33,358 nt of DNA, from assembly GCA_000697665.1 (NCBI GenBank), contig KL197719.1, positions 468,251-501,608 on the forward strand. The letters are read 5' to 3'. Below are positions 9,903 through 18,669 of this stretch, one piece after another; positions within the stretch are counted from its first letter, which is position 1; each line of letters starts with the position of its first letter. The notes below the pieces were generated by a model. It searched no databases and was not told where the DNA came from. It saw only the letters and a list, made by a program, of their open reading frames with translations. The DNA is from Jaapia argillacea MUCL 33604 (lineage: Eukaryota; Basidiomycota; Agaricomycetes; Jaapiales; Jaapiaceae). The position numbers and the translations under genes were made by a program.

Positions 9903-10438
9903 TGTAACGGCTAGGTGAGACCTACTACATTATGGTGGGAGGATTTGAGTGCCGTCCAGTGGCTGGCGAGCCTCAAGCTGGGACTGAGGTGTGAATCCCT
10001 CTGCAGGGAACCCTGCAGTTGAACACACAGATACTGTGCTGCCAGGTGCTACCTGTAAGTAGCTCCCTTGGCTGTCTGAAAGCTAGGCACAGCTGCTCTC
10101 GCAGCTGTCCTGTGTCGAAGAGGTGTTCACGACGCAACTGAAGGTCGCTCTTGATTCTGGAAGTCTAATGAGTCTTGTAACTCAACCCTCTTGTAGAGGT
10201 CGAGTTCCAAGCAGTGCTGGTAGTCATATTAACCAGCTATGAATGTGATAAGGTCGCCCGATTCACACAATTGACACACTCAATGAAGAGGTCGATTTAT
10301 GAAGTAGGCAGTAATAGATGATGATATTTGAAAGAGGTAACTATGCAAATACAGAAGAGATTTAAACTCCGACACATAACTTCCCACACTCAACAAAGGG
10401 TGATACTGGGGAGTAGTCCCCAGTAAATACCCATTACA
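9903..10438 (-). repeat. Left 536-bp LTR (3' LTR of the minus-strand element)
   Basis: TGTAACGG at its start and CCATTACA at its end. It contains perfect short inverted repeats: CTGCAGGGAACCCTGCAG at 10001-10018, ACAGCTGCTCTCGCAGCTGT at 10089-10108 and ACTGGGGAGTAGTCCCCAGT at 10405-10424. No TATA box is clear. About 28 transitions and no indels separate it from the right LTR. Confidence 0.95.
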
Positions 10439-10746
10439 TAGCCCCCCACTCTCCAGCATCCACTTGTTATCTGCCCCCCAGTCTTCCATTGTTTGAGTAT
10501 ACACAACACCCAGTCGAAAAGTCGATAGTGAATTAGGAGGAAGGTAGGAATTAACCATAGGCCATATTAGGAGGATGCATAGAGGTGAGAATTTGTGCAG
10601 GTAGATTGATTAAGATGAAGATGAGCCATAGCCAGAGATAGAGTCAAAGGAATGTTGTCGGTGACATGCAGCGATCTGCGGGTAGATAATCTGGCTATCA
10701 GAAGGCCAAAACCCACAACACACCACAAGATAGCCGGCTCTGGATT
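10439..10746 (-). other. 3' untranslated end and polypurine tract of the 20-kb element
   Basis: Directly next to the LTR the minus strand reads GGAGAGTGGGGGGCTA, a polypurine tract from which plus-strand DNA synthesis would start. A second G run lies near 10475. The remaining 250 bases hold no reading frame. This stretch is cut off from the rest of the element by the inner Gypsy. Confidence 0.6.
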
Positions 10747-11873
10747 TGTCGTTAAATCAGGTTAATGTTTCGGAAGCTCAAGTTCTCGGAATCTTTAGAC
10801 TTCCTTTTTCTGTTGTCTTGGTCCTGGGTTCTTATTCTTGGTGACTTTGTCTTGTTGCTCGTAGCAACAAGTTCTTCTCGATTGGTAGGCTTGTGGGTGA
10901 TCCTCTGAGGATCTACTGAAATTCTTACTTGCACCTAGAGGGTCTAGGAAAAAGGTCGGAGAAAAGCTAATATATTTCAATCTACCAGTCCTTATATAGT
11001 CTAGTGTGAGGCTGTGTACCAAACAAAGTGTAAATAGTCTGAAAATCAAATATTCTAGTCTGTCCAATCAGAAAAATCCAAGGAAAAGGAATAAAACAAG
11101 GGGGCTGTGTTGTGGCTGTGTGTCCCACATGATCTTGCACTGCCTTCGTCACAGCCTTGCATAGCCATCTTAGGCTAGTCCAGACTTCTTCAGCCACTGA
11201 CTGAGTTATTCCTGCTTACTCCTGGTTCTATCCCTAGTCTGACCAGATGCTAGATTGCTATGATCTCATGGTCCTGGGACATCTCTTTCTTCGCACTACC
11301 TCTCTTTGCTCTCCTATCTTTTGTTGTACGCTTGTCCTAAAATTCTTGAAAAATAAAAATAAATATAGTCCATTACTAGAAATGCTTTCTTTCTAATTTA
11401 AGGGTTCTGTGAGAGGGGAGAATTGACTCTACAGATGTCTTAATGTCCTGTACTGAATTTCCCACGCAAAGAAGGTTGTCTTGACTTGATGTGATTATAG
11501 TCTAAGAAAATTGGAAGTGGTAGTATTCTTTGTACTGTATTTCTGGAGTATCTGAGACTGGCCAAACATGTTTTGAAGCGAAATTGGGTGCTAGAAAAAA
11601 AATAACTAAATAAATAATGGAGGTCTGCACTCTTTTATTTCCCAGGTCTGCAACGCGCCTGTCCTGTCATTTCCCAAGTCCAAAAGTGATCGATTATGGC
11701 CAATGGGGTTTTATTCAGGGTCCAAGAGTGGGTAAGTAAATACACACGCATAGAGGAGAGTCAATCTGGATACAGGTATACAAGGGACAAGCAGATGGGA
11801 AGAGTAGTCAACAGATAAATGATGGTGGTACGGATAGTGAAAGAAGTGTTCAGACCAGCACGGTTGTCTGGCA
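10747..11873 (-). repeat. 3' LTR of inner Gypsy, with TATA box
   Basis: On the minus strand it starts TGCCAGACAACCGTGCTGG at 11873, right after a purine-rich ATGGGGCAGA, and ends TTTAACGACA at 10747. A CTATATAAG box lies at 10991-11000, with the likely RNA start some 25-35 bases downstream. The first 75 bases recur at 21466-21539 beside gag. The region around the TATA box is homologous to the LTR pieces at 1-372 and 6575-6815. The lack of an intact partner means the 3' end is placed by comparison only. Confidence 0.7.
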
Positions 11874-11912
11874 TCTGCCCCATACTTGAGAATGCAATGT
11901 CCTCATTGCACC

Positions 11913-12671
11913 CTAGTCACTCATCGACATGTCATCCCTAGCTCTCTTCACAGCCCGCATCCTATCCAGCATGTTCTCTCGCCAGGCATAAAAATACTCC
12001 CTACTCTGGCGAAGACCAGCCATCCTATCAGCCATCAACAGAACTCCTTCATAGAGTTCGAATGACAGATACGCAACGCCAATCTGGTACTCAACATGGT
12101 TCCCAGTGGTGCCATACATGTAGCGTAGAAGATTGAATTGACGAATAGCCTCTTCACAGATGCAATGGAAGGATGCAAGGAGGTTTGGGGTACTGAATGT
12201 CTCACCTGCAAAATGTTGCATGGCTTCATCAGCTAGGGGTGCGAGGAGGTGCTCAATGGAAAGGATGTAATGCTGTGGATCAAAGATTCCTTTTGGAAGG
12301 AAGACAGAAGTCGTGGGGGCGATAGGATATGGTGGGAGGTTGTAGGGGTAGTCGATATCAGGGACAGGGGACGAGGGTGGTGGAGAAGGGGGTAGAGTAG
12401 GGGTGGTCTCAGCATACCCACTGTCCTGCTGCTGGCAAGGTTTCTTCTTCTCCTTCGGCTTCTCTCCCGTCACGCCATATGCTTTATTGATGTAGACACG
12501 GACACACCCATCACCAAGTAACTCTTCCCATACGTTTGCTGGACCAGTGGGTGTTGTCGTCTGCAAGAGCACACCACAAAAGTGATAGTCCCAAAAGTCT
12601 TGGTTGTCAAGTTGCTCTTCTTGAATGTGATAGGCAAGATGACCGCAAAGAGCGATGGTGTAGCAGGGCAT
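11913..12671 (-). CDS. Extra ORF (252 aa) 3' of integrase in inner Gypsy, unknown function
   Basis: This is the only long intact ORF of the element. It begins at ATG 12671 and stops at TAG 11913, 40 bases before the LTR. The first 75 residues form a compact part (MPCYTIALCG, VWEELLGDGCVRVYI). A Lys-rich patch follows (GEKPKEKKK), then a Pro-rich stretch (residues about 90-125), then a helical C-terminal half (SFELYEGVLLMADRMAGL, ENMLDRMRAVKRARDD). No signal peptide or membrane segment is seen, so it is not a typical envelope. The frame is open upstream to about 12734, where CACCAATCAG precedes it, a good 3' splice site, so a 5' exon is possible. Its layout resembles the tail of the gag-protease ORF (17590-18420). 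Function is unknown. Confidence 0.65.
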   Translation of the reverse strand: MPCYTIALCGHLAYHIQEEQLDNQDFWDYHFCGVLLQTTTPTGPANVWEELLGDGCVRVYINKAYGVTGEKPKEKKKPCQQQDSGYAETTPTLPPSPPPSSPVPDIDYPYNLPPYPIAPTTSVFLPKGIFDPQHYILSIEHLLAPLADEAMQHFAGETFSTPNLLASFHCICEEAIRQFNLLRYMYGTTGNHVEYQIGVAYLSFELYEGVLLMADRMAGLRQSREYFYAWRENMLDRMRAVKRARDDMSMSD

Positions 12672-12911
12672 GTCTGGTTCATCAGGAGGTGGGGGAGCGA
12701 GGGTCGATGCATATCGGAAGGGATAGAAGTCACCTGATTGGTGAAAGTCAGGTCAAGTAGTGGGTATGCGCGTGCGTGTTGCTATCAGTAGTTTTTTGTG
12801 AGTGAGCAGTCAAGTGGAAACGTAGACGCTGGAGAAGACTGAATGATGCAGGGAGATGGGGGAGATGCTCGGTACGTCAGGAGCTTTCTTGACACTCAGT
12901 GCTCCCTTCTT
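12672..12911 (-). other. Spacer between integrase and extra ORF
   Basis: About 240 bases. Near its left end (minus strand) stands CTGACTTTCACCAATCAG, which has the form of a branch point plus 3' splice site. No 5' splice site of good quality was found between it and the integrase stop at 12912. It may instead hold the leader of a separate transcript for the extra ORF. Confidence 0.35.
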
Positions 12912-14150
12912 TTATTCAATCTCAGCGAATTCCCCATCAGTGTCTGAAGAAGTTTCCATTCTTTTGGTGCCTTCTGACTCAGAATGGCTAAGAAGCTCTT
13001 GATCGTTCAGATCTGCTTCTAAGGCACATATGTCTGCTTCTTTTCTGGATACATATGGTAGTAAGCAGAAGTGAGCGACACCCCGTCGCATTATTGTCCC
13101 GTCAAGTTCTTTTAGTACGTATGATCCCCCCTTTGTCTTCCTTATGACCTCATAGGGACCTAAGTATCGCAGTTGATGTTTCCTGTCCATTGACTTCTCT
13201 ATTTGTGTGTTCCACTTTAGGACTAGTTCACCAGGTTTGAATTCTTTAGTGGATATTCGCCATCCAAAACATTTTTCAAACTCCTGGGCAGAACGAAACC
13301 GAGTTCTGGCAATTGTCCTTGTTGCTCGCTGCAGGTCTTCTGGACGCTTTTCTAACTGACATATCTGCAAGGCGAGAAGCTCAATGGTTGTCATCTGATT
13401 AGTTATCCCTTCTACCATAAATGTTGCTTCTGTCAGATCGAATGGTAAGACAGGGTCTACCCCAAAAAAGAAGGTAATAGGGGCTAAAACCTGTTGCCTG
13501 TCGGGTGATGATTTTGTCTGCAAAGAATGCATGATGGACCAGGTCTGGCCAACACTGGATATCCCCTTGGCAGGCCTTGACTATCCCTTCGTGGATCACA
13601 AAGTGTCTGCGTTCAACGACTCCGTTAGCTTTAGAATTGTAAGGAGAAATTTTTATCTGAGGCATTTGATATTGTTTCAATAGTCTCTGAAAGGCTCCTT
13701 TGACCTCATGTCCGTTATCAGTAACCACTTCTGCAATTGCCCCATATCGGCAGATGATCTCTTCAAAGAAAAACTTTGCTAGTTCTTTTGCTGTGACCTT
13801 CTTAAGTGCTCTTCCTTCCGCTGCTAGGGACAGATCATCACGAGCAGCTACTATCCAATTAAATCCTTTTGCCTTAGGCATGTGCATGACATCTACATAG
13901 ATCTTGCTGAATAAAGTGGCTGGTGTTGACACGGTTGGGGGAATTTCCACTTTACGTGTACTCCTGATTTGACATTCATGACAGGAACTGACATGATGTC
14001 TGATGTCCTGAAAAAGGTGTGGCCAAAAGAATCTGTCTCTGATTAGCCTAAAGACTCCATAGATACCACGGTGACTGCTTTTCTCATGAGCTTCTATCAG
14101 GATCTCTTTTTGCTTCTCAGGATCTAGTACGACCAATAATGGGTTTCTTC
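12912..14150 (-). pseudogene. int: Inner Gypsy integrase, one-base frameshift
   Basis: The zinc finger is seen at 14040-13970 (HEKSSHRG and CHECQIRST). The catalytic core follows: KIYVDVMHMP (first Asp), VVTDNGHEVKG (second Asp) and NGVVERRHF (Glu, about 35 residues after the second Asp). The DDE triad is complete. In a run of T near 13465 one extra base moves the frame after FSPYYLLF; the other frame carries on as GVDPVLPFDLTEATF. The C-terminal part has the GPY motif (YLGPYEVIRKTKGGSYVL) and an acidic tail, SESEGTKRMETSSDTDGEF. No chromodomain is visible. A TGA just upstream near 14160 also breaks the link with RNase H. Integrase would insert the cDNA into the genome. Confidence 0.9.
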
Positions 14151-14439
14151 CCCGCTGTCACTTGAACATTGCTCCATTCTGCAAATAGAATTGTTGGATC
14201 TTCTGACAAAATCTCCGCTGCTGTCGCAGATCAACCATAAGGGGCATTTCCTGTGTTTCCAGAAATTTTCTGACTTCTTCTAATCCCTTGATCTGATCGG
14301 CCTTCCTACTGTGGAATGCTGAACAGTCTGGGATGGTTTCATGCCCACTGGGTTTTACAGGTTGTTTCTGGTATCGTACGAGAAGGGATATTTCGTCTAG
14401 CCAGATATCATCATCCTCCGCTTCTTCTATTTCTCCAGG

Positions 14440-15210
14440 TAGTGGTTCTCACCTGGATAAGGTGTCTGGTCCTTTGTGCTTTTCAGCAGGGACATGCTTG
14501 ATGGAGAAGTCATATAGTAGGATCCCTTGAATCCATTGATTGATGGAGGCTGCTGGTTGAAGGTCAGGATTACTGAGCATGTCTTTGATATATTTGGCGT
14601 CTACCTCCAAGATGAGCTTCTTGACTCCAACAAGGTGCAGTCACCAGTGTCTGAAAGCATGGAAAACGCTGTACAATTCCAATTTAGGTTGACTATAGCG
14701 TGATTCCCGATCGTTAAACGGTAAGGATCCATAGCATGCTGGGTGTCGTCTACCTTTCTCATCTTCTTGAGAGAGAATGAAGCTGACTCCCACTTTGCTA
14801 GAGTCCACAGATAGGATGACAGGATGATCAGAGGCATAATCAATGGGACGTAAGGCAGGTGGTGATGTGACAAGTTCTTTTAAGTGCTGAAATGCTGCCT
14901 CTCTTCTGTTATCCCAAGCGAACTCTGCATCCTTTCTGATAAGCTCTGTCAGAGGACGTACAATTCTAGAGTAATCCTTGATCCAGACTCGGACCGTTCC
15001 ACAAAGTCCAAGAAATCCTCTTATGTCCTTAGGTGTTTTTAGCTGTGGCCAATTCAAAATCTTCTGTGTTCTAGCTTCTTCTGGTTTCCTTCCTTCTGGG
15101 GTGCATTCCTGTCCTACAATGACAACCTTGGTCCAGCATAACTGGATCTTATAAGGGGAAAATGTCCCTCCTGCCTCGCCAACACGGTGCATGATCCTGT
15201 GTACGTCAAC
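14440..15210 (-). pseudogene. rnh: Inner Gypsy RT thumb and RNase H region
   Basis: The minus frame from 15192 gives HRVGEAGGTFSPYKIQLC, VGQECTPEGRKPEEA, GFLGLCGTVRVWIKDYSRI and RPLTELIRKDAEFAWD, which is the RT end and connection. RPIDYASDHPVILSVDSSKV follows, the first RNase H strand with its Asp, then SQPKLELYSVFHAFRHW. A TGA at 14641 breaks it, and past it the frame continues to HVPAEKHKGPDTLSR at about 14455, the usual end of this domain. Several of the stops stand where a CGA codon is expected. RNase H removes the RNA template during reverse transcription. Confidence 0.88.
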
Positions 15211-15231
15211 AGCATGTTCCCAGATAAAACA

Positions 15232-15286
15232 TCTGATCTCTGGGTTCTCTTTTAAAAACGTCTGATCTCTGGGTTCTCTTTTAGCT
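15232..15286 (-). repeat. 29-bp tandem duplication that breaks RT
   Basis: The block TCTGATCTCTGGGTTCTCTT occurs at 15232 and again at 15261, a period of 29 bases. In the minus reading this repeats the codons for LKENPEIRR. As 29 is not a multiple of three, the RT frame (ending at 15252) and the RNase H frame (from 15192) are set out of register. The near identity of the two units suggests a recent slip. Confidence 0.88.
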
Positions 15287-15806
15287 GCTCTGGCTCACCA
15301 TGTTCATCTTCATAGCGCATCTCAGGTCCCCAAATGGGTAGATCATCGATGAAGATGTTACAGATGTGAGGGATTTCATCCTGCAACAGGAAGGTCATGC
15401 ATGCTTGAAACTCGCCTACTGCATTGGTGTACCCCTGAGGCATTACGGTCAGGCGCATTAGTCCCAAAGGTGTCATAAAGGCAGTGAGGTCTTGGCTTGT
15501 CTCATCAACCTTTCTTGCATCGTATCCAGAGAAGAGATCAAAAACAGTGTAGCACTGACGTGCTGCAAAGGGTTCTATGAAGTCTTCCAGGATGGGTGGT
15601 AGATTGGTGTCCCTGATCGACACAGCATTCAGGGGCTGAAGATCATGAACGATTCTGAGTTTCCCACTTTTCTTTAGGACGCAGAACCAACGTGAACGGT
15701 AAGAAGATTGACAGGGCTCATACACGCCGGCCGCCATCTTATCTTTCAGGATCTTTATCACCGGCTCTTTGATGCCTGGGGTATTGGTATGTTTGGTTGC
15801 GCCCAA
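15252..15806 (-). pseudogene. rt: Inner Gypsy reverse transcriptase palm and fingers
   Basis: Ordered motifs: KILKDKMAAGVYEPCQSSYR, WFCVLKKSGKLRIVHDLQPL (fingers), QCYTVFDLFSGYDAR with the first catalytic Asp, LTAFMTPLGLMRLTVMPQGY, and CNIFIDDLPIWGP with the catalytic Asp pair. The Asp pair stands in FIDD rather than the common YxDD. The catalytic residues are all present. A frameshift near 15790 separates it from the upstream region, and the 29-bp duplication ends it at 15252. It would copy the element RNA into DNA. Confidence 0.92.
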
Positions 15807-17215
15807 GGGATATGTGGTACAGTTGGCATAATGTATGGTGAGAAGTACTCGTCCTTGAACGTTCCCCGCTGGGCATCATTGAAAGCCAGACTTTGCTCAT
15901 TCAAGACTAGAATATGCTTGAAGAGCTTCTCCTCTTCAGGCAACAGAAATCCTTCACTATTCACCCCTATCGCATCCATAGCTTCCACTGATATTCTCTT
16001 GGTCGGAGTAAATTCAGGTGGATGGGGAGTAAGAGGTACCATTGTTGCTAATGGGTCACCTGGTATTTGGCGTCTGACTTTAGCATCCTCTGGAAAGATT
16101 CCAGGTATTGGTTTTATTTTCTTGTCAACTGTCTTATGCATTGTCCCCACCTATGGAGATCTGTACTGCCGAGGTGTGTCAAGTAGAAAGTCAGCGTGAG
16201 GTTCTCTGAGATGGAGTAAGACTTGTTCCGCAATTTCATCAGTCAACATGTTAAGATCATCCAGGGTCGTTTGAGTCAAGGAATCGAGGTGTGCTGAGTG
16301 GGCCCAGTTGCAGAGAGTCTGCAGTCCTATTTCTCCTGATTCATCAGCAATACGCTTGGCTACCCAGACAGCACTTCCGATTAGTACCTTTTCACTTCGT
16401 CTGGTATAATCTGGTGGTCATCACAAACGGGTCTTATTTTTCCATTCCTGACTGCACAGCACAAATCGGTTTGGAATCTCCATGTTCCAACGATCATGCA
16501 GAAAATTACCCAGAATTTGGTAGATCAACCGCTTAGGTTGAACAACCTGATAGCCAAAGCGAAGTTTGGCTCCTTCTCCTCGGTCGACGAACTTCGGACT
16601 GATGACAAAATTACCTGTTACTGCCTTTATAAGTCCTCCTTTGTAAATCCAGATTCGATCACCGGTAGCAAATAAATGGCTCCGATATATGTAGTTCATC
16701 TTACTCGAGAGCGCACACAAAGCTTCACTTGGGTCGAATCGGACAAGAAATTCACGTCCCAACTCTGTGTCGTCCTCTCGCGAGATGTCTGTGGTCAGCG
16801 TAGTTGTTGATTGTGTTCGTTCGAGGGATCGTAAGTTCGATCCTGAGTGAGAGCATCCCGCCCCACACTTGAGAGGGTTTCCCTTGGGTCCAGTGTCTCG
16901 GTTAATTCTCCTAACCTTAGAATCCGTATCTATGACAAGTCCGTCTTCACTGTAGTCTCTTAAGTCCATACGAAAATCTTTACTAAGTCTCACTGGTTCG
17001 ACTTTGATAAGTCGATCTTCCCAAGTCTGAGATATGAGTCCACTATAGACAGAATATACTTTGACAGTCCTTATTTTGTCATTCAATAACAACAGCAAAT
17101 CGTACTTGATTGACTTCAGAGGAGTAATAATACACAAGGATGAAGACGAAGTATCTAAGTACGCGTCCATATAAATAGAAGAAATTTTCACAACCAAAGG
17201 TTGAATGGTCTTACC
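15758..17215 (-). pseudogene. N-terminal region of inner Gypsy pol
   Basis: One minus frame runs from about 17215 to 15758 with paired stops at 16421 and a TAG near 16153. The part 16790-16440 is well formed: REFLVRFDPSEALCAL, SSKMNYIYRSHLFATGDR, GNFVISPKFVDRGEGAKLRF and WNMEIPNRFVLCSQEW. After the stops come SEKVLIGSAVWVAKRIAD and LTDEIAEQVLLHLREPHADF. Then KKIKPIPGIFPEDAKVRRQI, PEEEKLFKHILVLNEQSLAF and YFSPYIMPTVPHIPWAQPNI lead into RT. The last part is the usual lead-in to RT in this Gypsy group. The function of the first part is unknown to me. It starts after the pyrimidine-rich tract, which suggests that pol is expressed separately from gag and protease. Confidence 0.75.
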
Positions 17216-17562
17216 TGAGACTACAACAGTCTGATAGTACACAAAAAAAAACAGGCACGAAAATAGTAGAATACAAATACAAAAGATGAAAGCCCTGGAG
17301 GGTGAAGACAACGAAATGGAAGGCATAGAAATGAGGCCAACTTCGAGACGGCAGGGTGCACGCAAGCGTGCAGCAAACAGAAAAACAAACGCGAGCGATA
17401 GCGAAACGGAAAGGAAATGAAATGAAGGGAAAGGTGAGAGCGCAACAATGAGCAACAAAAAAAATGGTGAGCACGAACAAAGGCATGGTTAATACAAGGG
17501 AACAGCACGAAGATAGATGAAAGGAAGAAGGGATGACACGAAGAGGAACTAGAGGGCCTCAC
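17210..17562 (-). promoter_or_regulatory. Pyrimidine-rich tract with splice-site-like ends, between ORF1 and pol
   Basis: On the minus strand about 350 bases are strongly T/C-rich. The tract starts at CATGTGAGG (17565-17557), which has the form of a 5' splice site, and ends in TCTCAGGTAAGA (near 17220-17209), which holds a good 3' site and a perfect 5' site. The same CATGTGAG followed by a pyrimidine tract occurs in Gypsy B at 32635-33080. It could be an intron or a fungal-type CT-rich promoter for pol. The hydrophobic frames read through it are by-products of the composition. Confidence 0.45.
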
Positions 17563-18669
17563 ATGAATAAGAAGCGAGGTGTCCCGCCTCGACCCAATAG
17601 CGCACTGAAGGGCAATCTCCTCCTGCCTCTGCCTCTTCAGACAAAGGTGCTCCGTCTCCCATATTGTCGCCAATCCACAGAGTTCGAAGAGCTTGATGCT
17701 AACTTGCTGAACGAAATTGTCCAGATACCGAATGTACTCCATCGAGTCGTCGGAAGCCTCCCCTCAGTCCCAAATCACCTTCTCGTCCTGCTCGATCTTC
17801 GTGACGAGGTTACGGAGCTCAGTCCTCCACCTCTGGAATAGCTTTGGTGACGGCCCCTTGAGAGGGACCTGCGTGAGGGGGACTGAACAGATGAGGTCGT
17901 TAATGGGAACGATCATACAGTTTGGAAGGGGTCACATACAGGTCGAAGGGTTGGAGAGAGTCAAAGAACTGGAGATGGGGGAATGATAGTTCGGGCAGTA
18001 GTATGTCAGGCTGGGACTCTGGTCACGACGAAGGGGTTGTGGTGAAGGTGGTGGTGGGCCTTGAGGACGAGTCGGGGGTATGAAAATGGTGTGTGGGTCC
18101 ACCTCTTCCTGAGGGCCGAAGACGAGAGTGACACTTCCTGGGACGGAAGACCAGAGCAGCATCAAATTGGTATTCTGGGCCATCTCGAGCAAAGCGGTAG
18201 AACACTTCCACACCTCGAAAGGCTTACCACTCTTCTCCCCATAGCTGGTGAGTCGAGCACCCATGCCTGAAAGCATGATACTGTAGGGGATACCTCCTTC
18301 TCCTGCCTTGATCTCAAAGTCCTTCTCCTTGTCATCCTCACTCATCCCAACTTCTTCCTCCCCCTGATCTCTCTCATCCTCACCGTCCTCGCTGTCTTCA
18401 TCATCATTGTCCATCATGTCCTCCTTGCAGATTGGGAAGACGTATCAAGGGCACTTGCACGAGATGGTCAGACGTTCACAGCCGTTTCAAGAGGAGGCAA
18501 CAGAGTCGTCAGAGTAAATGGGGGAAATGGGGTGTGAGGGAGGTGGAATAACACACTGAGCTTGAGTGTACGCTGGGTCCGGTTCCTCGTCCTGTTCACC
18601 AGGTTCTGAGGAAGGCACAAAGTCGGTCTCAGCAGCAGTAGGGGTGCTGGCAAAAGAAACAAGAGGGTG
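17563..18669 (-). pseudogene. C-terminal tail of the gag-protease ORF: acidic, Pro-rich and helical parts
   Basis: It continues the frame of gag and protease after TGA 18670. In order come SYSDD-like Ser/Pro text, an acidic run at 18417-18330 (DNDDEDSEDGEDERDQGEEE), a compact part (GIPYSIMLSGMGARLTSYGE, GSVTLVFGPQEE), a Pro-rich part (RPQGPPPPSPQP) and, after TGA 17932, a helical domain: LFQRWRTELRNLVTKIEQDE, MEYIRYLDNFVQQVSIKLFE, GLATIWETEHLCLKRQRQEE. The helical domain recurs in Gypsy B at 32320-32580, so it is part of the element and under constraint in the past. I know no named family for it. Stops at 18670, near 18480, at 17932 and near 17755 break it. Confidence 0.7.

Noticed and set aside
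17211-17742. Hydrophobic minus-strand frames that look like membrane proteins
   Set aside because: They fall in the pyrimidine-rich tract, where T-rich codons give Phe, Leu and Ser in every frame. Gypsy B has the same composition without the same peptides.
18023-18270. Overlapping frames on both strands next to the acidic region
   Set aside because: The gag-protease frame carries on through here and matches the family architecture. The others are shadows.
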